DNA of 64,000 nt from Bin5 sp965204525 (GCA_965204525.1 OZ241994.1:2232001-2296000), one strand, 5' to 3'. Shown: positions 1 through 8,688, counted from the stretch's first letter. Notes: a model not told the origin generated them from the sequence alone. Numbers and translations: made by a program.

Positions 1-905
1 GTAGTTTGCTGGGGCTGGCAAACAGCTATGCACTCCTGGCCCTTTTGCTGTTTGTGGGAGGCCTGAGCTCTGCTGTCTTTCATGCGCCGGCGCCAGCCAT
101 GATCGGGCGTATTTCGGGTAACCGAGTGGGGACCGGCATGAGCTTTTTCATGGCGGCCGGAGAGCTGGGGCGCACTGTGGGGCCCTTGTTAGTGATCGCA
201 GCCGTCAGCTGGTTTGGGCTTGAGGGAATATGGCGGGTGGCGGTGTTTGGCTGGCTGGCTTCGATCTTCCTTTTCTGGCGCCTGCGCGGGGTCTCCGCGA
301 GGCCTGCACCAGGCAGGGTGCTTTCCCTGCAACAGTTGTTGCCAGCTGCGCGAAAAGTTTACCCTCCACTACTCTGGATCATGTCAGCCCGTGTCTTTAT
401 GTCGATTTCGATGACAACCTATTTGCCGATTTTCATGCAGGATGTGAAGGGGTATGAGTTCGAGATAGCGGGGCTGTCGTTAACGCTGTTGGAAGGGGCG
501 GGTGTGCTTGGCGCTCTGACTATGGGCACAGCCAGCGACTGGTTGGGGCGGAGACGGATCCTGATTGTTCTGTTTCTTGTTTCGCCCGTTCTCTTCCTGG
601 GATTCCTGAACAGTTCGGGCTGGATGCTATTTGCATTTTTGTTGCCACTTGGATTTACGATGCTTTCGCCGTCTGCCGTGTTGTTGGCGGTGGTACAGGA
701 CAGTTTTCGACAGAACCGGGCCTTGGCAAACGGTCTCTTTCTGATGGCCAATTTCGTTATCCGGTCGCCTGCGCTGTGGCTACTGGGAAGCCTGGCGGAC
801 AGGTTCGGGCTTGAGACTGCATTTTTGATTAGCGGGCTGGTCGCATTTGTTGGCGTGCCGGCGATTTTGAAGCTGCCCGAGCGCCGCAGGGAAGAAGAAG
901 AGTAA
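1..905 (+). CDS. MFS transporter, Fsr-like (5' end outside window)
   Basis: Carboxy-terminal part of a major facilitator superfamily permease, an inner-membrane proton-linked transporter. The frame is open from base 3, so the true start lies upstream; the TTG at 6 is only the first in-window start-like codon. The 299 visible residues hold about nine hydrophobic segments and the inter-domain MFS motif 'GTASDWLGRRR', and end in a charged tail rich in Arg and Glu. The segment 'HAPAPAMIGRISGNRVGTG' resembles the fosmidomycin-resistance (Fsr) branch of MFS drug exporters. The substrate cannot be read from sequence. It converges on dgkA, which ends 45 bases downstream on the other strand. Confidence 0.8.
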   Translation, partial: SLLGLANSYALLALLLFVGGLSSAVFHAPAPAMIGRISGNRVGTGMSFFMAAGELGRTVGPLLVIAAVSWFGLEGIWRVAVFGWLASIFLFWRLRGVSARPAPGRVLSLQQLLPAARKVYPPLLWIMSARVFMSISMTTYLPIFMQDVKGYEFEIAGLSLTLLEGAGVLGALTMGTASDWLGRRRILIVLFLVSPVLFLGFLNSSGWMLFAFLLPLGFTMLSPSAVLLAVVQDSFRQNRALANGLFLMANFVIRSPALWLLGSLADRFGLETAFLISGLVAFVGVPAILKLPERRREEEE

Positions 906-949
906 TAGGTGGCTGTCTGCCTTGGAGATCCCGTGAAGGAGAGCCAGCG

Positions 950-1327
950 TCAGAAGAAAAGTTGCCAAAGACGGGGCAGGAAGATGATCAGTCCGACGAT
1001 TGCGCTGCCAACTGCCGCCACCAGGATGGCGCCAGCGGCCGTGTCCTTAGCGACTTTGGCGAGAGGATGCAGTACAGGTGAGGTCAAATCCACCAGGGCC
1101 TCGATGGCGGTATTGAGCAGCTCCAGGCCGATGACCAGCGCGATCAAGGTGACGACTATGGCCCACTCTGACCGGTTTATGCGGAGGGCGAGGCCGGCGG
1201 TGACGACTGCAGCAGCGACCGTGACGTGAATGCGGAGATTGCGCTGGCTGTAAAGGGCGTGGCGCATCCCGGCAAAGGCGAAAGCGAGACTCTGCCAGAA
1301 GTTCCGGGCGCGGGCTGGCGGCTTCAT
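950..1327 (-). CDS. dgkA: Diacylglycerol/undecaprenol kinase
   Basis: Small integral-membrane lipid kinase of 125 residues, the normal size for the DgkA family, which phosphorylates diacylglycerol or undecaprenol with ATP. Three membrane segments are visible. The family signature 'LELLNTAIEALVDL' carries the catalytic Glu, and 'KVAKDTAAGAILVAA' is the conserved metal/ATP-site stretch. In Gram-positive-like lineages this family usually acts on undecaprenol. The ATG follows directly after the TAG stop of ybeY with no gap, so the two are very probably translationally coupled; ybeY-dgkA adjacency is common in bacteria. Lipid specificity is inferred. Confidence 0.9.
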   Translation of the reverse strand: MKPPARARNFWQSLAFAFAGMRHALYSQRNLRIHVTVAAAVVTAGLALRINRSEWAIVVTLIALVIGLELLNTAIEALVDLTSPVLHPLAKVAKDTAAGAILVAAVGSAIVGLIIFLPRLWQLFF

Positions 1328-1840
1328 CTACCAGTCCGGCGTGGTCAGGCGAGGCGTAAGGTCCTCGTCGGTCAATGAACTGAGGATCGCGCTCTGTTTG
1401 CGCCACATGTCTGCATGCTGCGTCTCGGTTTCATGGTCGTAGCCAAGCAGGTGCAGGGTGCCGTGGACCACCAGGAGTTGTAGTTCTGCAGCAAGTGTGT
1501 GGCCGTGTTGTATGGCCTGACGAGAGGCGTAAGGGAAGGCCAGCACCAGATCGCCCAGGTCGGCGTCGAGTTCGGCAGCCAGGGCGTCGGGCACCTCTGC
1601 AGCGGGTGCTGGTCCCTCTTGGACGGCGAAGCTCAAGACATCTGTCGGCGCATCCTGCTGGCGGTAGATGCGATTGTAGCGGCGCAGCTCGTCGTCGTCC
1701 ACCACCAGAATTGAAATCGAGAGTTCGTCCCGCTGGCAGGCATGCAGGGTTGCCCGTGCCGCGGCCGTCAGCCAGGCTTCTTCCACGCACGTCTGAAACC
1801 GCTCATCAATTTGAATATAAATCTGCGTGTTCGTCGTCAA
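1328..1840 (-). CDS. ybeY: Endoribonuclease YbeY, rRNA maturation factor
   Basis: Zinc-dependent endoribonuclease involved in 16S rRNA 3'-end processing and ribosome quality control, cytoplasmic. The diagnostic zinc motif 'HGTLHLLGYDHE' is present near the C terminus, preceded by the 'PTDVLSFA' strand motif. The frame stays open far upstream to 2272 but there overlaps obg on the opposite strand; family homology begins at the TTG at 1840 (reads LTTNTQIYIQ), which has an AGGA about 9 bases upstream and gives 170 residues, typical for YbeY. A promoter with a palindromic -10 lies at 1944-1971. dgkA follows without a gap. Confidence 0.88.
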   Translation of the reverse strand: MTTNTQIYIQIDERFQTCVEEAWLTAAARATLHACQRDELSISILVVDDDELRRYNRIYRQQDAPTDVLSFAVQEGPAPAAEVPDALAAELDADLGDLVLAFPYASRQAIQHGHTLAAELQLLVVHGTLHLLGYDHETETQHADMWRKQSAILSSLTDEDLTPRLTTPDW

Positions 1841-1943
1841 CGATGCCCATCCTGACGCACTTCTCAAACCGGTCACCGTTGGGGGAGACGGCAGGTTGTT
1901 GAATGCGGAGGCGTGATCTTTGGCCACTGTGTCACGCGGTACA

Positions 1944-1971
1944 ATTATACCGCCGGACTTGACCGGGGCAA
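1944..1971 (-). promoter_or_regulatory. Predicted ybeY-dgkA promoter with palindromic -10 region
   Basis: On the minus strand TTGCCC (1966-1971) is followed by a 16-base spacer and TATAAT (1944-1949). The -10 is embedded in a perfect inverted repeat, GCGGTA at 1936-1941 and TACCGC at 1948-1953. Position about 100 bases upstream of the TTG start fits the ybeY-dgkA operon. The palindrome could be an operator; that part is inference. Confidence 0.55.
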
Positions 1972-1989
1972 TTTCTTGTTGAAGCGAGA

Positions 1990-2013
1990 TTTCCTCCGCT
2001 AGAATGGAGGAAA
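1990..2013. promoter_or_regulatory. Inverted repeat upstream of obg
   Basis: Perfect 8-base arms TTTCCTCC (1990-1997) and GGAGGAAA (2006-2013) flank GCTAGAAT, which contains a TAGAAT that could be the -10 of the obg promoter (TTGTTG lies 18 bases upstream). The arms would sit across the promoter, so an operator or an early mRNA hairpin is possible. Function not established. Confidence 0.35.
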
Positions 2014-2083
2014 CTGGACGGAAGAAGTAAGTTCTGGCGGTTGCTGTCCATTTGCCGCGACCCATCACCTGAAAGCAGCAGTC

Positions 2084-3370
2084 ATGTTTTTTGATCGAGC
2101 CAAGATCCATGTGCAAGCCGGGGCCGGAGGCAACGGCATTGTCGCCTTCCGCCGGGAGAAATTTGTGCCCAGGGGAGGGCCCGCGGGAGGCAACGGCGGG
2201 CCGGGCGGCAACGTCTACATTGTTGCCGACCAAAGCATGAATACGCTGCATGCATTTCGGAGAAACGTGCACTTTCGGGCTAAACGCGGTTCACACGGGG
2301 GCGGCACCAGAAAGGCGGGCGCAACGGGCGAAGACCTGCTGATCCAAGTGCCGGTCGGAACGATTGCACGTATTGCAGAGTCAGATACAGTGGTGGCAGA
2401 CCTGGTACGGGACGGGCAGCAGGCGCTGGTCGCCAGAGGGGGCCGCGGGGGTCGGGGAAATGCAGCCTTCAGAAGCGGTCGAAACCAGGCGCCGCGCCTG
2501 GCAGAGAAAGGCGAAGTAGGCGAGGAGCGGTGGCTGGAGCTGGAACTGAAGATTGTAGCCGATGCAGGGATCGTAGGGGTGCCCAACGCGGGCAAATCGA
2601 CGTTGTTGAGCGTCATCAGCCAAGCCACGCCCAAGATTGCCGACTATCCGTTCACAACGGTTGTGCCCAACCTGGGCGTAGCGGAAGTGAGCCATGTTCA
2701 GATCGTGTTTGCCGATATTCCCGGTTTACTGGAGGGCGCTCACGATGGCGTTGGTCTGGGATTGGAGTTTCTGCGTCATGTTGAACGCAGCCGAGTACTG
2801 GTCCACCTTCTCGACGGTGCGAGCCCTGATCCGGCTGGTGATTACGAGGTCATCAACCAGGAGATGAGGCTATTCAACCCGACTCTGGCGAAGAGACCGC
2901 AGTTGATTGTTCTGAATAAGCTCGATCTTCCTCAGGCGCGGGAAATCTGGCCCCGCCTGCAAGAGGCGCTGGCCTCTACAGGGAACCCTTTATTTGCCAT
3001 TAGCGCGGTGACGGGCGAGAACGTGCAGCAACTCCTGTACGAAGTCAAATCGCAACTGGATAGGCTGCCGGCGTCGGTTGAGATGGAGGAGGTGGAAGAG
3101 TTACCGACGCTGTCGCCTGAGGCGGATGAGCGATCATTTGAGGTCACTCGCCTGGAGGACGATCTGTGGCTGGTGGAGGGTGTTGCGATTGAGAGGGTGG
3201 CACAGATGACGAACTGGGACTACTACGAGGCCGGATTGCGGTTTCAGCGCATCCTTTCTGCGATGGGGATCTCAGAAGCGCTGCGAAAGCAGGGCGTTCA
3301 GGACGGAGATACCGTACAGATTGGCGGGGTAGAACTGGTGTGGGGATTCGAGAACGCGCTGGGAGAGTGA
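2084..3370 (+). CDS. obg: GTPase Obg/CgtA
   Basis: Essential ribosome-associated GTPase acting in 50S assembly and stress control, cytoplasmic, 428 residues. Three domains are clear: an N-terminal glycine-rich Obg fold (about 1-158, with repeated GG motifs such as 'GGPAGGNGGPGGNV'), a G domain (about 159-335) with P-loop 'GVPNAGKST', switch motif 'DIPGLLEGA' and 'NKLD', and a C-terminal OCT domain (about 350-428). The ATG at 2084 begins the family's 'MFFDRAKIHVQAGAGGNG'. Shine-Dalgarno pairing is weak. nadD follows, as in many bacteria. Divergent from ybeY. Confidence 0.95.
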   Translation: MFFDRAKIHVQAGAGGNGIVAFRREKFVPRGGPAGGNGGPGGNVYIVADQSMNTLHAFRRNVHFRAKRGSHGGGTRKAGATGEDLLIQVPVGTIARIAESDTVVADLVRDGQQALVARGGRGGRGNAAFRSGRNQAPRLAEKGEVGEERWLELELKIVADAGIVGVPNAGKSTLLSVISQATPKIADYPFTTVVPNLGVAEVSHVQIVFADIPGLLEGAHDGVGLGLEFLRHVERSRVLVHLLDGASPDPAGDYEVINQEMRLFNPTLAKRPQLIVLNKLDLPQAREIWPRLQEALASTGNPLFAISAVTGENVQQLLYEVKSQLDRLPASVEMEEVEELPTLSPEADERSFEVTRLEDDLWLVEGVAIERVAQMTNWDYYEAGLRFQRILSAMGISEALRKQGVQDGDTVQIGGVELVWGFENALGE

Positions 3371-3484
3371 CGGCGGCAGCAAACGGTGGCTGGACGCAGA
3401 ATTCCGGTCGCCCGTTGACACCAGAGCGAAGGCATAAGAGCGTGCGGCGTGTGTCCTGGGCCGTCGGCAGTGAGCAACAGAGGG

Positions 3485-4111
3485 ATGAATTCAAGAGACG
3501 GATTGAGGGGCAAACGAATCGGCGTTTTCGGAGGCACTTTCGATCCGATTCACATTGGGCATCTGGTCCTTGCGGCGGAGGCCCGGCATCAGCTGCAACT
3601 GGACCAGATCGTGCTGGCGCCGGCCGGGGACCCGCCCCATAAGCCAGACAGCCCCATATCCCCCTTGCATCACCGGTTGGCTATGTGCCGCCTGGCAGTT
3701 GCCGACGAAACCGCAATATGCATAAGTCTCATTGACGCCGAGCGCCCTGGTCCTCATTACACGTCGAATTTGATGCGGCTTTTCCAAAAGGGGGTCGGGG
3801 GGGAGGGGCAGCTCTACTTTCTGATGGGGTTGGACAGTCTGCGGGATCTGCCGACCTGGCATGAGCCGGAATGGCTGGTGCGCAACTGCCGGCTGGTTGC
3901 TCTGCGCCGCCACGACGTAGAGATCGACTGGGCGGGCCTGGAAGCGGAACTGCCCGGCGTGCGCGAGCGGGTTATCGTATTGGAAATGCCAGAATTGGAG
4001 ATTGCCAGCAGCAGTTTGCGGGAACGCGTACAGTCGGGGCAGCCGATTCGCTATCAGGTCCCCCGCGCGGTCGAACGTTACATAGTTGATCAGGGCCTGT
4101 ACCGGTCATAG
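3485..4111 (+). CDS. nadD: Nicotinate-nucleotide adenylyltransferase
   Basis: Cytoplasmic enzyme of NAD biosynthesis that joins nicotinate mononucleotide and ATP to give deamido-NAD. The nucleotidyltransferase motif 'GGTFDPIHIGHL' lies near the N terminus, and the C-terminal 'ASSSLRERV' is the family's ISSTxxR-type motif. The frame is open from 3449, but the ATG at 3485 places the Rossmann strand at the usual distance from the N terminus and gives 208 residues, a normal NadD size. It lies 114 bases after obg on the same strand and is probably co-transcribed. Confidence 0.92.
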   Translation: MNSRDGLRGKRIGVFGGTFDPIHIGHLVLAAEARHQLQLDQIVLAPAGDPPHKPDSPISPLHHRLAMCRLAVADETAICISLIDAERPGPHYTSNLMRLFQKGVGGEGQLYFLMGLDSLRDLPTWHEPEWLVRNCRLVALRRHDVEIDWAGLEAELPGVRERVIVLEMPELEIASSSLRERVQSGQPIRYQVPRAVERYIVDQGLYRS

Positions 4112-4174
4112 GGCCAGAATTGGGAGCGGGCCGAAGGCTCCTATCCTCTCCGAATCGCTTTTCTAATCCAACTG

Positions 4175-5479
4175 TCAATCGTGGGTCACGAAGTCATACG
4201 GCACTGCATTGAGCAGCGGCGACGCGTGGAGTTCGACACCCAGCTGCTCCAACGCCTTGAGGAACTGATCATCCTCGATCGCGCTGAACTGCTCAGCGGA
4301 CAGATTTCTCAGCAAATCGGCATCCACATGCTTGGAGCTGGTCGGTTGCGTGACTTCCACGTTGGGGGTCACTCCTTCGCCTTTAATCAGGTTGCCATTG
4401 GGCGTAAGCCAGTTGGTCACGCCCAGGAGAATGGCAGAGCCGTCGCTGAGCCCAAACTGGTTGAGGACGGTGCCTGTACCAAAGGTTGTCTCACCGATCA
4501 GGATGGCGCGTTCGTTTTCCTTGAGGGCGCCGGCAGTGATCTCGCCAGCACTGGCAGTGCCTTCATTGATCAGAACGACCAGCGGCATTTCCCTTGCATA
4601 ACCCAAGCCGCGCGAGCGGTGGACGGTTTGATTTTGATTGGCATCGGATTCGATCAATATCAAATCGCCTTTGGAGAGGAACTGGCTATTGGCCTGAATG
4701 GCCTGTTGCAGGTACCCGCCCGGATTGTTGCGCAGATCCAAGATGATGCCCTGGTTGGTTTGAGCCTCAGAAATCTCGCGAAGAGCGGCTTCCAGCTCCC
4801 TGTCCACACCGGAGGTAAACTGCGAGATCTTGACATAGGAAATGCCGGTGTTGGGGATTGGGCTCCAACTCACGCTCGGCACCTCTATCGGGGCGCGAGT
4901 AATCGGGACCTGTAAGGGTTCCTGTACTTCAGGGCGGCTGACGGTCAGGACGACCTCGGAATCTGCCGGGCCGCGAACGAGGAAGATCACCTGGTCCAGC
5001 GATTTCCCTTCGACTGATTCACCATCCACTTCCAGGATTATATCTCCGGCCAGGATGCCCGCCTGTTCGGCGGGCGAGCCGTTAATTGGAGCTACGATGA
5101 GGACATTGCCGTCTTCCATGGACACGTAGGCGCCGATACCCTCGAAAGAGCCTTCGAGGCTGGTCTGGTGCAACCTTACGGCATCAGGGTGGAGGAAAGT
5201 TGTATGTCCTTCGTCGCCCAGAGAGGCGAGCATTCCTTCGATGGCGCCGTATGTCATGGCGGTGAAGTCGAGCTTCTCGCGGTCGACAAAGTGGGCGACG
5301 ACATAGTCCCACGCTTCCCAGAAGATGGTGAACTGGGCGGGACGCTCTTCAGCAGCCATGGCCGAGCGGATAGAGTAGCCGGAGATATTGCCGCCAACAA
5401 AAGCCAGCGCCATCAGCCAGATGACAACAACAGACTGGACTGCTCGTCTGCCCAGTTTTGTTCTAGATAATCGCATCAT
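4175..5479 (-). CDS. S41-family C-terminal processing protease with altered catalytic dyad
   Basis: Secreted or membrane-anchored Ctp/Tsp-like protein of 434 residues: signal-anchor at about 14-30, PDZ domain at about 108-185 ('GDIILEVDGESVEGK'), then the S41 peptidase core. Ser310 in 'EGTASAGEI' is the nucleophile. The catalytic Lys of the usual 'TFGKGxVQ' motif is replaced by Thr335 ('TTFGTGTVLNQ'), and the following Gln position is Leu. The protein may be inactive or may belong to an S41 branch with another general base. Start chosen at the double Met (5479), where the hydrophobic leader begins; the frame is open upstream to 5608. Monocistronic. Confidence 0.85.
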   Translation of the reverse strand: MMRLSRTKLGRRAVQSVVVIWLMALAFVGGNISGYSIRSAMAAEERPAQFTIFWEAWDYVVAHFVDREKLDFTAMTYGAIEGMLASLGDEGHTTFLHPDAVRLHQTSLEGSFEGIGAYVSMEDGNVLIVAPINGSPAEQAGILAGDIILEVDGESVEGKSLDQVIFLVRGPADSEVVLTVSRPEVQEPLQVPITRAPIEVPSVSWSPIPNTGISYVKISQFTSGVDRELEAALREISEAQTNQGIILDLRNNPGGYLQQAIQANSQFLSKGDLILIESDANQNQTVHRSRGLGYAREMPLVVLINEGTASAGEITAGALKENERAILIGETTFGTGTVLNQFGLSDGSAILLGVTNWLTPNGNLIKGEGVTPNVEVTQPTSSKHVDADLLRNLSAEQFSAIEDDQFLKALEQLGVELHASPLLNAVPYDFVTHD

Positions 5480-6070
5480 TCCATTGGTTCCGTAGTTGCT
5501 CTCGGCGAGACACGCCCCGGCAGATTGTGCATGACAGTCTCGTATAGTTCGTATTTTTTGAAGGCAATACAAAAAAGTATCTGCCATGCACACGCTTTTG
5601 GCAAGCATTTAAGGCGATTCCCAGCCTACGTTGGGACTACGGTCCGCCTATTTTTATTGTCCAACCAATTGAGGAGCAGTTGAACTGAGGGGAAAAGAGT
5701 GGGGTAGAACTGTATCGACCCGAGATGCGGGCGGGACTCGCAGAGTTCAAGTCGGGGCGATGGGTCGAGGCCCAAGCCAAGCTAATTTCCCGCCATTCTT
5801 GACGAAACTGTCCTATGATCGGGGCGTGTAACCACCAGTCCGATCATAGGACAGTTTTCTTCGTATTCAGCGATGGTGAGCTTCGGTTGTTCCAGGTCTT
5901 GCGGCCGAGTCAAGGAGTCTTATGCCGCATGGCTGCACTGAGAAGTTGGCGACAACCAGGACTGGAACGAAGGCAGCCCACGCATCATGAAGAGTGGGGT
6001 AAACCGACGGCGCCCGCCACCTCCTTGGGTGTACTTGTCAGCGCCGACGGTCGCGAACCCCGTCCCTAGC
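5480..6070. other. Non-coding stretch between S41 protease and lipoprotein gene
   Basis: About 590 bases without a convincing gene. It holds the upstream region of the minus-strand S41 protease and an 18-base perfect inverted repeat at 5805-5857. No RNA gene or other motif is recognisable. Confidence 0.5.
5805..5857. repeat. 18-bp perfect inverted repeat (hairpin)
   Basis: Arms AAACTGTCCTATGATCGG (5805-5822) and its exact reverse complement (5840-5857) enclose a 17-base loop, followed on the plus strand by TTCTTCG. The stem is AT-rich in parts and longer than ordinary terminators. It could be a terminator for the minus-strand lipoprotein gene ending at 6071, a MITE-like palindrome, or a protein-binding site. 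Confidence 0.6.
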
Positions 6071-6607
6071 TTAGTTCATGCTGATCGAAATCGAGCCAGA
6101 ATCCTGGGCAACGCTGACGCTGGCCGGGAGCATGATATTCTGGGCCAAAACAGCGTTGATCTGCGCATTCACCGGAGAGAGCAGGGCTCCACCGACGGCC
6201 ATGCCACCGGTGCCGGCCGACTGGAGATCTACCATCAGATGACCATCGCTCACCATCAGGTTGCCGACGAGGTCGAGCGTATTGCCCATCATGCTGACGC
6301 CGTCCTTCAGGGTGACGCGGAAGTGCATTGCATCCGGCTCAATCCAGACCATAACGGAATCGATCGGCTGATTGGGACCACTGTTGGCTTCGAGAGCCTT
6401 GGTCACGTAGCTGCTGAACTCAGATTCGCTCAGCATCACTTCGCCCATTGTGAGTGCGCCGATCAGGGCATCCTGTGCCGACAGGGCCGCCTCGTGGGAG
6501 ATCTCAACATCTCGGTCAGGCGGAGCGGCCGGCGCGGTGCAGGCGCTAAGAACTACCAGCAGCAGAGACAGTACAACGAGTGAAATGAGTGGGGTTCGTT
6601 TGTTCAT
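6071..6607 (-). CDS. Small lipoprotein of unknown function
   Basis: Predicted exported lipoprotein of 178 residues. The ATG at 6607 has an AAGGAG 12 bases upstream and opens a signal peptide (MNKRTPLISLVVLSLLLVV) ending in the lipobox 'LSAC'. The mature part is a mixed alpha/beta domain with a 'MVWIEPDAMHFRVTLKDG' stretch, suggesting a LolA/LppX-like lipid-binding fold; that similarity is impression only and no family is recognised with confidence. Apparently monocistronic. Confidence 0.65.
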   Translation of the reverse strand: MNKRTPLISLVVLSLLLVVLSACTAPAAPPDRDVEISHEAALSAQDALIGALTMGEVMLSESEFSSYVTKALEANSGPNQPIDSVMVWIEPDAMHFRVTLKDGVSMMGNTLDLVGNLMVSDGHLMVDLQSAGTGGMAVGGALLSPVNAQINAVLAQNIMLPASVSVAQDSGSISISMN

Positions 6608-6699
6608 GGTTCTGTTGCTCCTTGAGAGAATTGGGTTAAGGGAACTTAATCTTGATCTCATCACAAATTGATAGAGAAACAATTAAATGATGACCCTGA

Positions 6700-6857
6700 G
6701 CTATATCGTCTCACAAGAACAGATCAAGCGCAAATCTGAAAAAAGTGGTATGGCAGCCCCGGAAACGACTTCTTCGTAACCTCATCTGAGAGGCCGATAT
6801 TCAGTTTGCGACTCTATCTTCTCACAAGAACAGTTCTTGTACAAGTCGGAAAAAACA
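6700..6857. repeat. Imperfect direct repeat in intergenic region
   Basis: Two related segments, 6700-6745 and 6811-6857, share CTCACAAGAACAG and a later CAAxTCxGAAAAAA block in the same order, 111 bases apart. The 6608-7124 gap has no gene. The repeats could be duplicated regulatory sites or remnants of a small element; no function can be assigned. Confidence 0.5.
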
Positions 6858-7124
6858 GAGGGCGCCTCCTCGCACGGGCCACTCTTGTGACGAGCCTGCA
6901 GGCTCCCGAAGTCGCGATCTTGCTTCTGCCAACTCTTGGATGACTGTGTGATCTCCACAAAAGTCTGGCGCCGGGTTGCGCCCAAGGAGAGTTCATCTGC
7001 CCCTATGATACACTTGACGGGCAAGGCTGTCAACCCTGAAAATTGCTAAAGTGAATACAAAGTTCTGGTGGGTGGTGATTCGCCACGGGTAGAAAGCTGG
7101 AAGGTTCTCAACTGGTACCTGGCC

Positions 7125-7634
7125 TCACTCTTCGGCTTCCTCCAGCATGTCGACGCCTGCCAGTTCCCGGTCAAGGAGATACAGCCCGGGCTTAAAGTCT
7201 CCAATCAGGCGAAGCTTCTGCACGAGGTCGTCCACCAGCTCTTCTTCCTCAACCTGTTCATCGACGAACCACTGCAGAAAACTGTCAGTGGCGTAATCGC
7301 CTTCCTGGCGTGCGAGTTTGACGATGCGGTCAATGGAAGCGGTCACTCTTTGCTCCTGCCTGAGCGCGCCTTCCATGACCTCCTGTGGTGAACCGAAGCC
7401 TCCTTCCGGTGTGGGGACGGGGAAGAGCTCGACCCGGCCCCGCCGGCTATGAATGAACTTATAAATCTTCATGGCGTGGGCCATTTCTTCTTCGGCGTGG
7501 TTGAAGATCCACTGAGAGAACCCTTTGAGGCCCAATCCTTCGAAATAGTCGGCGGCTGCCAGATAGGTATAGTGCGCCTGCAACTCCATATTGATCTGTT
7601 GATTCAATGCGCTTTGCACATTTTCGACAAACAT
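7125..7634 (-). CDS. ftnA: Bacterial non-haem ferritin
   Basis: Iron-storage protein that oxidises Fe(II) and stores ferrihydrite in a 24-subunit cage. At 169 residues it has the ferritin four-helix bundle with ferroxidase ligands in 'NMELQAHYTYLAAADYFE' and 'HAEEEMAHAMKIYKFI' (ExxH), and the later 'FLQWFVDEQVEEE'. The ATG at 7634 follows AAAGGAAA by about 8 bases. Its place upstream of the haem and FTR1 iron-uptake genes fits a role as iron store. Confidence 0.93.
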   Translation of the reverse strand: MFVENVQSALNQQINMELQAHYTYLAAADYFEGLGLKGFSQWIFNHAEEEMAHAMKIYKFIHSRRGRVELFPVPTPEGGFGSPQEVMEGALRQEQRVTASIDRIVKLARQEGDYATDSFLQWFVDEQVEEEELVDDLVQKLRLIGDFKPGLYLLDRELAGVDMLEEAEE

Positions 7635-7682
7635 GTGTCGTTTCCTTTCGAATGTAATGCTGCCTGGTGGCGGAGAACTCTG

Positions 7683-8027
7683 TCATACCCGGTTTTCCAC
7701 CATACTGCAATCGCCCGGAGATTCGATTTCGATGGTGATGTGTGTAAGATGCAGGCCGTCCAGCTCTTCGCGCGCCCGCTGTTTGATCTCTCGAATCTCG
7801 TCCTGATTGGCTGACTGGTTGACGACGAGATGGGTGGACAGAACGTGATGGTCGCCGTCGAGCGACCAGAGATGCGTATGGTGGCAGTCTTCGACGGTGC
7901 TGATGTTGCGCAAGCGCTGGGCCAGGTGCGACAGGTCAACTCCTTCCGGGGCTGCTTGCAAGAACAGTTCGGCCGTCTTTTTCAGATGACCCAGGACACT
8001 GTAGAGAATGTATCCGCAGAGTAGCAC
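7683..8027 (-). pseudogene. Cation diffusion facilitator remnant (C-terminal part only)
   Basis: The 114-codon frame matches the end of a CzcD-type cation efflux protein: the last membrane segment ('LLCGYILYSVLGHL'), the 'PEGVDL' motif that follows it, and the cytoplasmic C-terminal domain with 'DCHHTHLWSLDGDHH', a metal-binding His-rich stretch. Roughly the first 180-200 residues, with the metal-transporting membrane helices, are missing, and no continuation is visible upstream in any frame. The gene is therefore a 5'-deleted remnant and probably non-functional as a transporter. Confidence 0.7.
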
Positions 8028-8184
8028 GCGATACCGACGGCGCGACTACGATTTGCAGGATAATGTTGCACCAGTCTAGCAGATTTTGCCAAAAGCAAAC
8101 ATCGCCCTTTTCCAGGTATGCAACCAGGGGATGATGCTGTGTCGGCGGGTCTCCCAGCGCGCAAATGAAGACCCGGGGCGGTGG

Positions 8185-8688
8185 TCAATCATTGGCTGTC
8201 TCAGGGGCGACCTGGCCGGACCTCCGGATCCTGGCGTCATACTCTTCGAGTTGCAGAGAGGTCAGGTAGAGAAGGAGCACCAATTTGACACCTTCCAATG
8301 CGATGTAGTACGGGTGGAAGGATCGTTCCGGCACCTCTAATCCGTGGATTATCGCAAGGGTGCGGGCGTCCAGCACGGTATAGAGGAGGATGGTCTGCGT
8401 TGCAAGCAGCACGACGATGAGGAGGGTAAACGCGCGAATCCGCCGGGGCCAGTCCTTTATCAGTGTGATCGCAGCGATGGCGGAGGCAAACCCAATTTCG
8501 AGGGCATTCAAAGCATGAAAGACTAGATGGCCGATCTCGAGGGCGACAGGCAATGTCAATGATGGGGCCTGGAATTTAAGGGGTGTCTCCATGAAGCTGA
8601 TGGCGCAGACAAACCCAATCCAAAGCAATGTGAAGACGAAGACCCGTTGCGTTATGCGCGCGAGCAATCGTTGTCCAAGTGAATTCAT
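8185..8688 (-). CDS. Four-helix integral membrane protein of unknown function
   Basis: A 167-residue protein with about four hydrophobic helices (roughly 14-32, 45-66, 78-100 and 128-146) and a polar C-terminal tail. The segment 'FMETPLKFQAP' after the first helix is a recognisable conserved feature of a family of uncharacterised bacterial membrane proteins, distantly like DUF4149. No catalytic motif is evident. It lies just downstream of the haem locus on the same strand but is separated by about 190 bases and need not belong to it. Confidence 0.6.
   Translation of the reverse strand: MNSLGQRLLARITQRVFVFTLLWIGFVCAISFMETPLKFQAPSLTLPVALEIGHLVFHALNALEIGFASAIAAITLIKDWPRRIRAFTLLIVVLLATQTILLYTVLDARTLAIIHGLEVPERSFHPYYIALEGVKLVLLLYLTSLQLEEYDARIRRSGQVAPETAND

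Noticed and set aside
1841..2272. Long N-terminal extension of YbeY
   Set aside because: Overlaps the strongly conserved obg N terminus on the other strand and has no homology; TTG at 1840 fits better.
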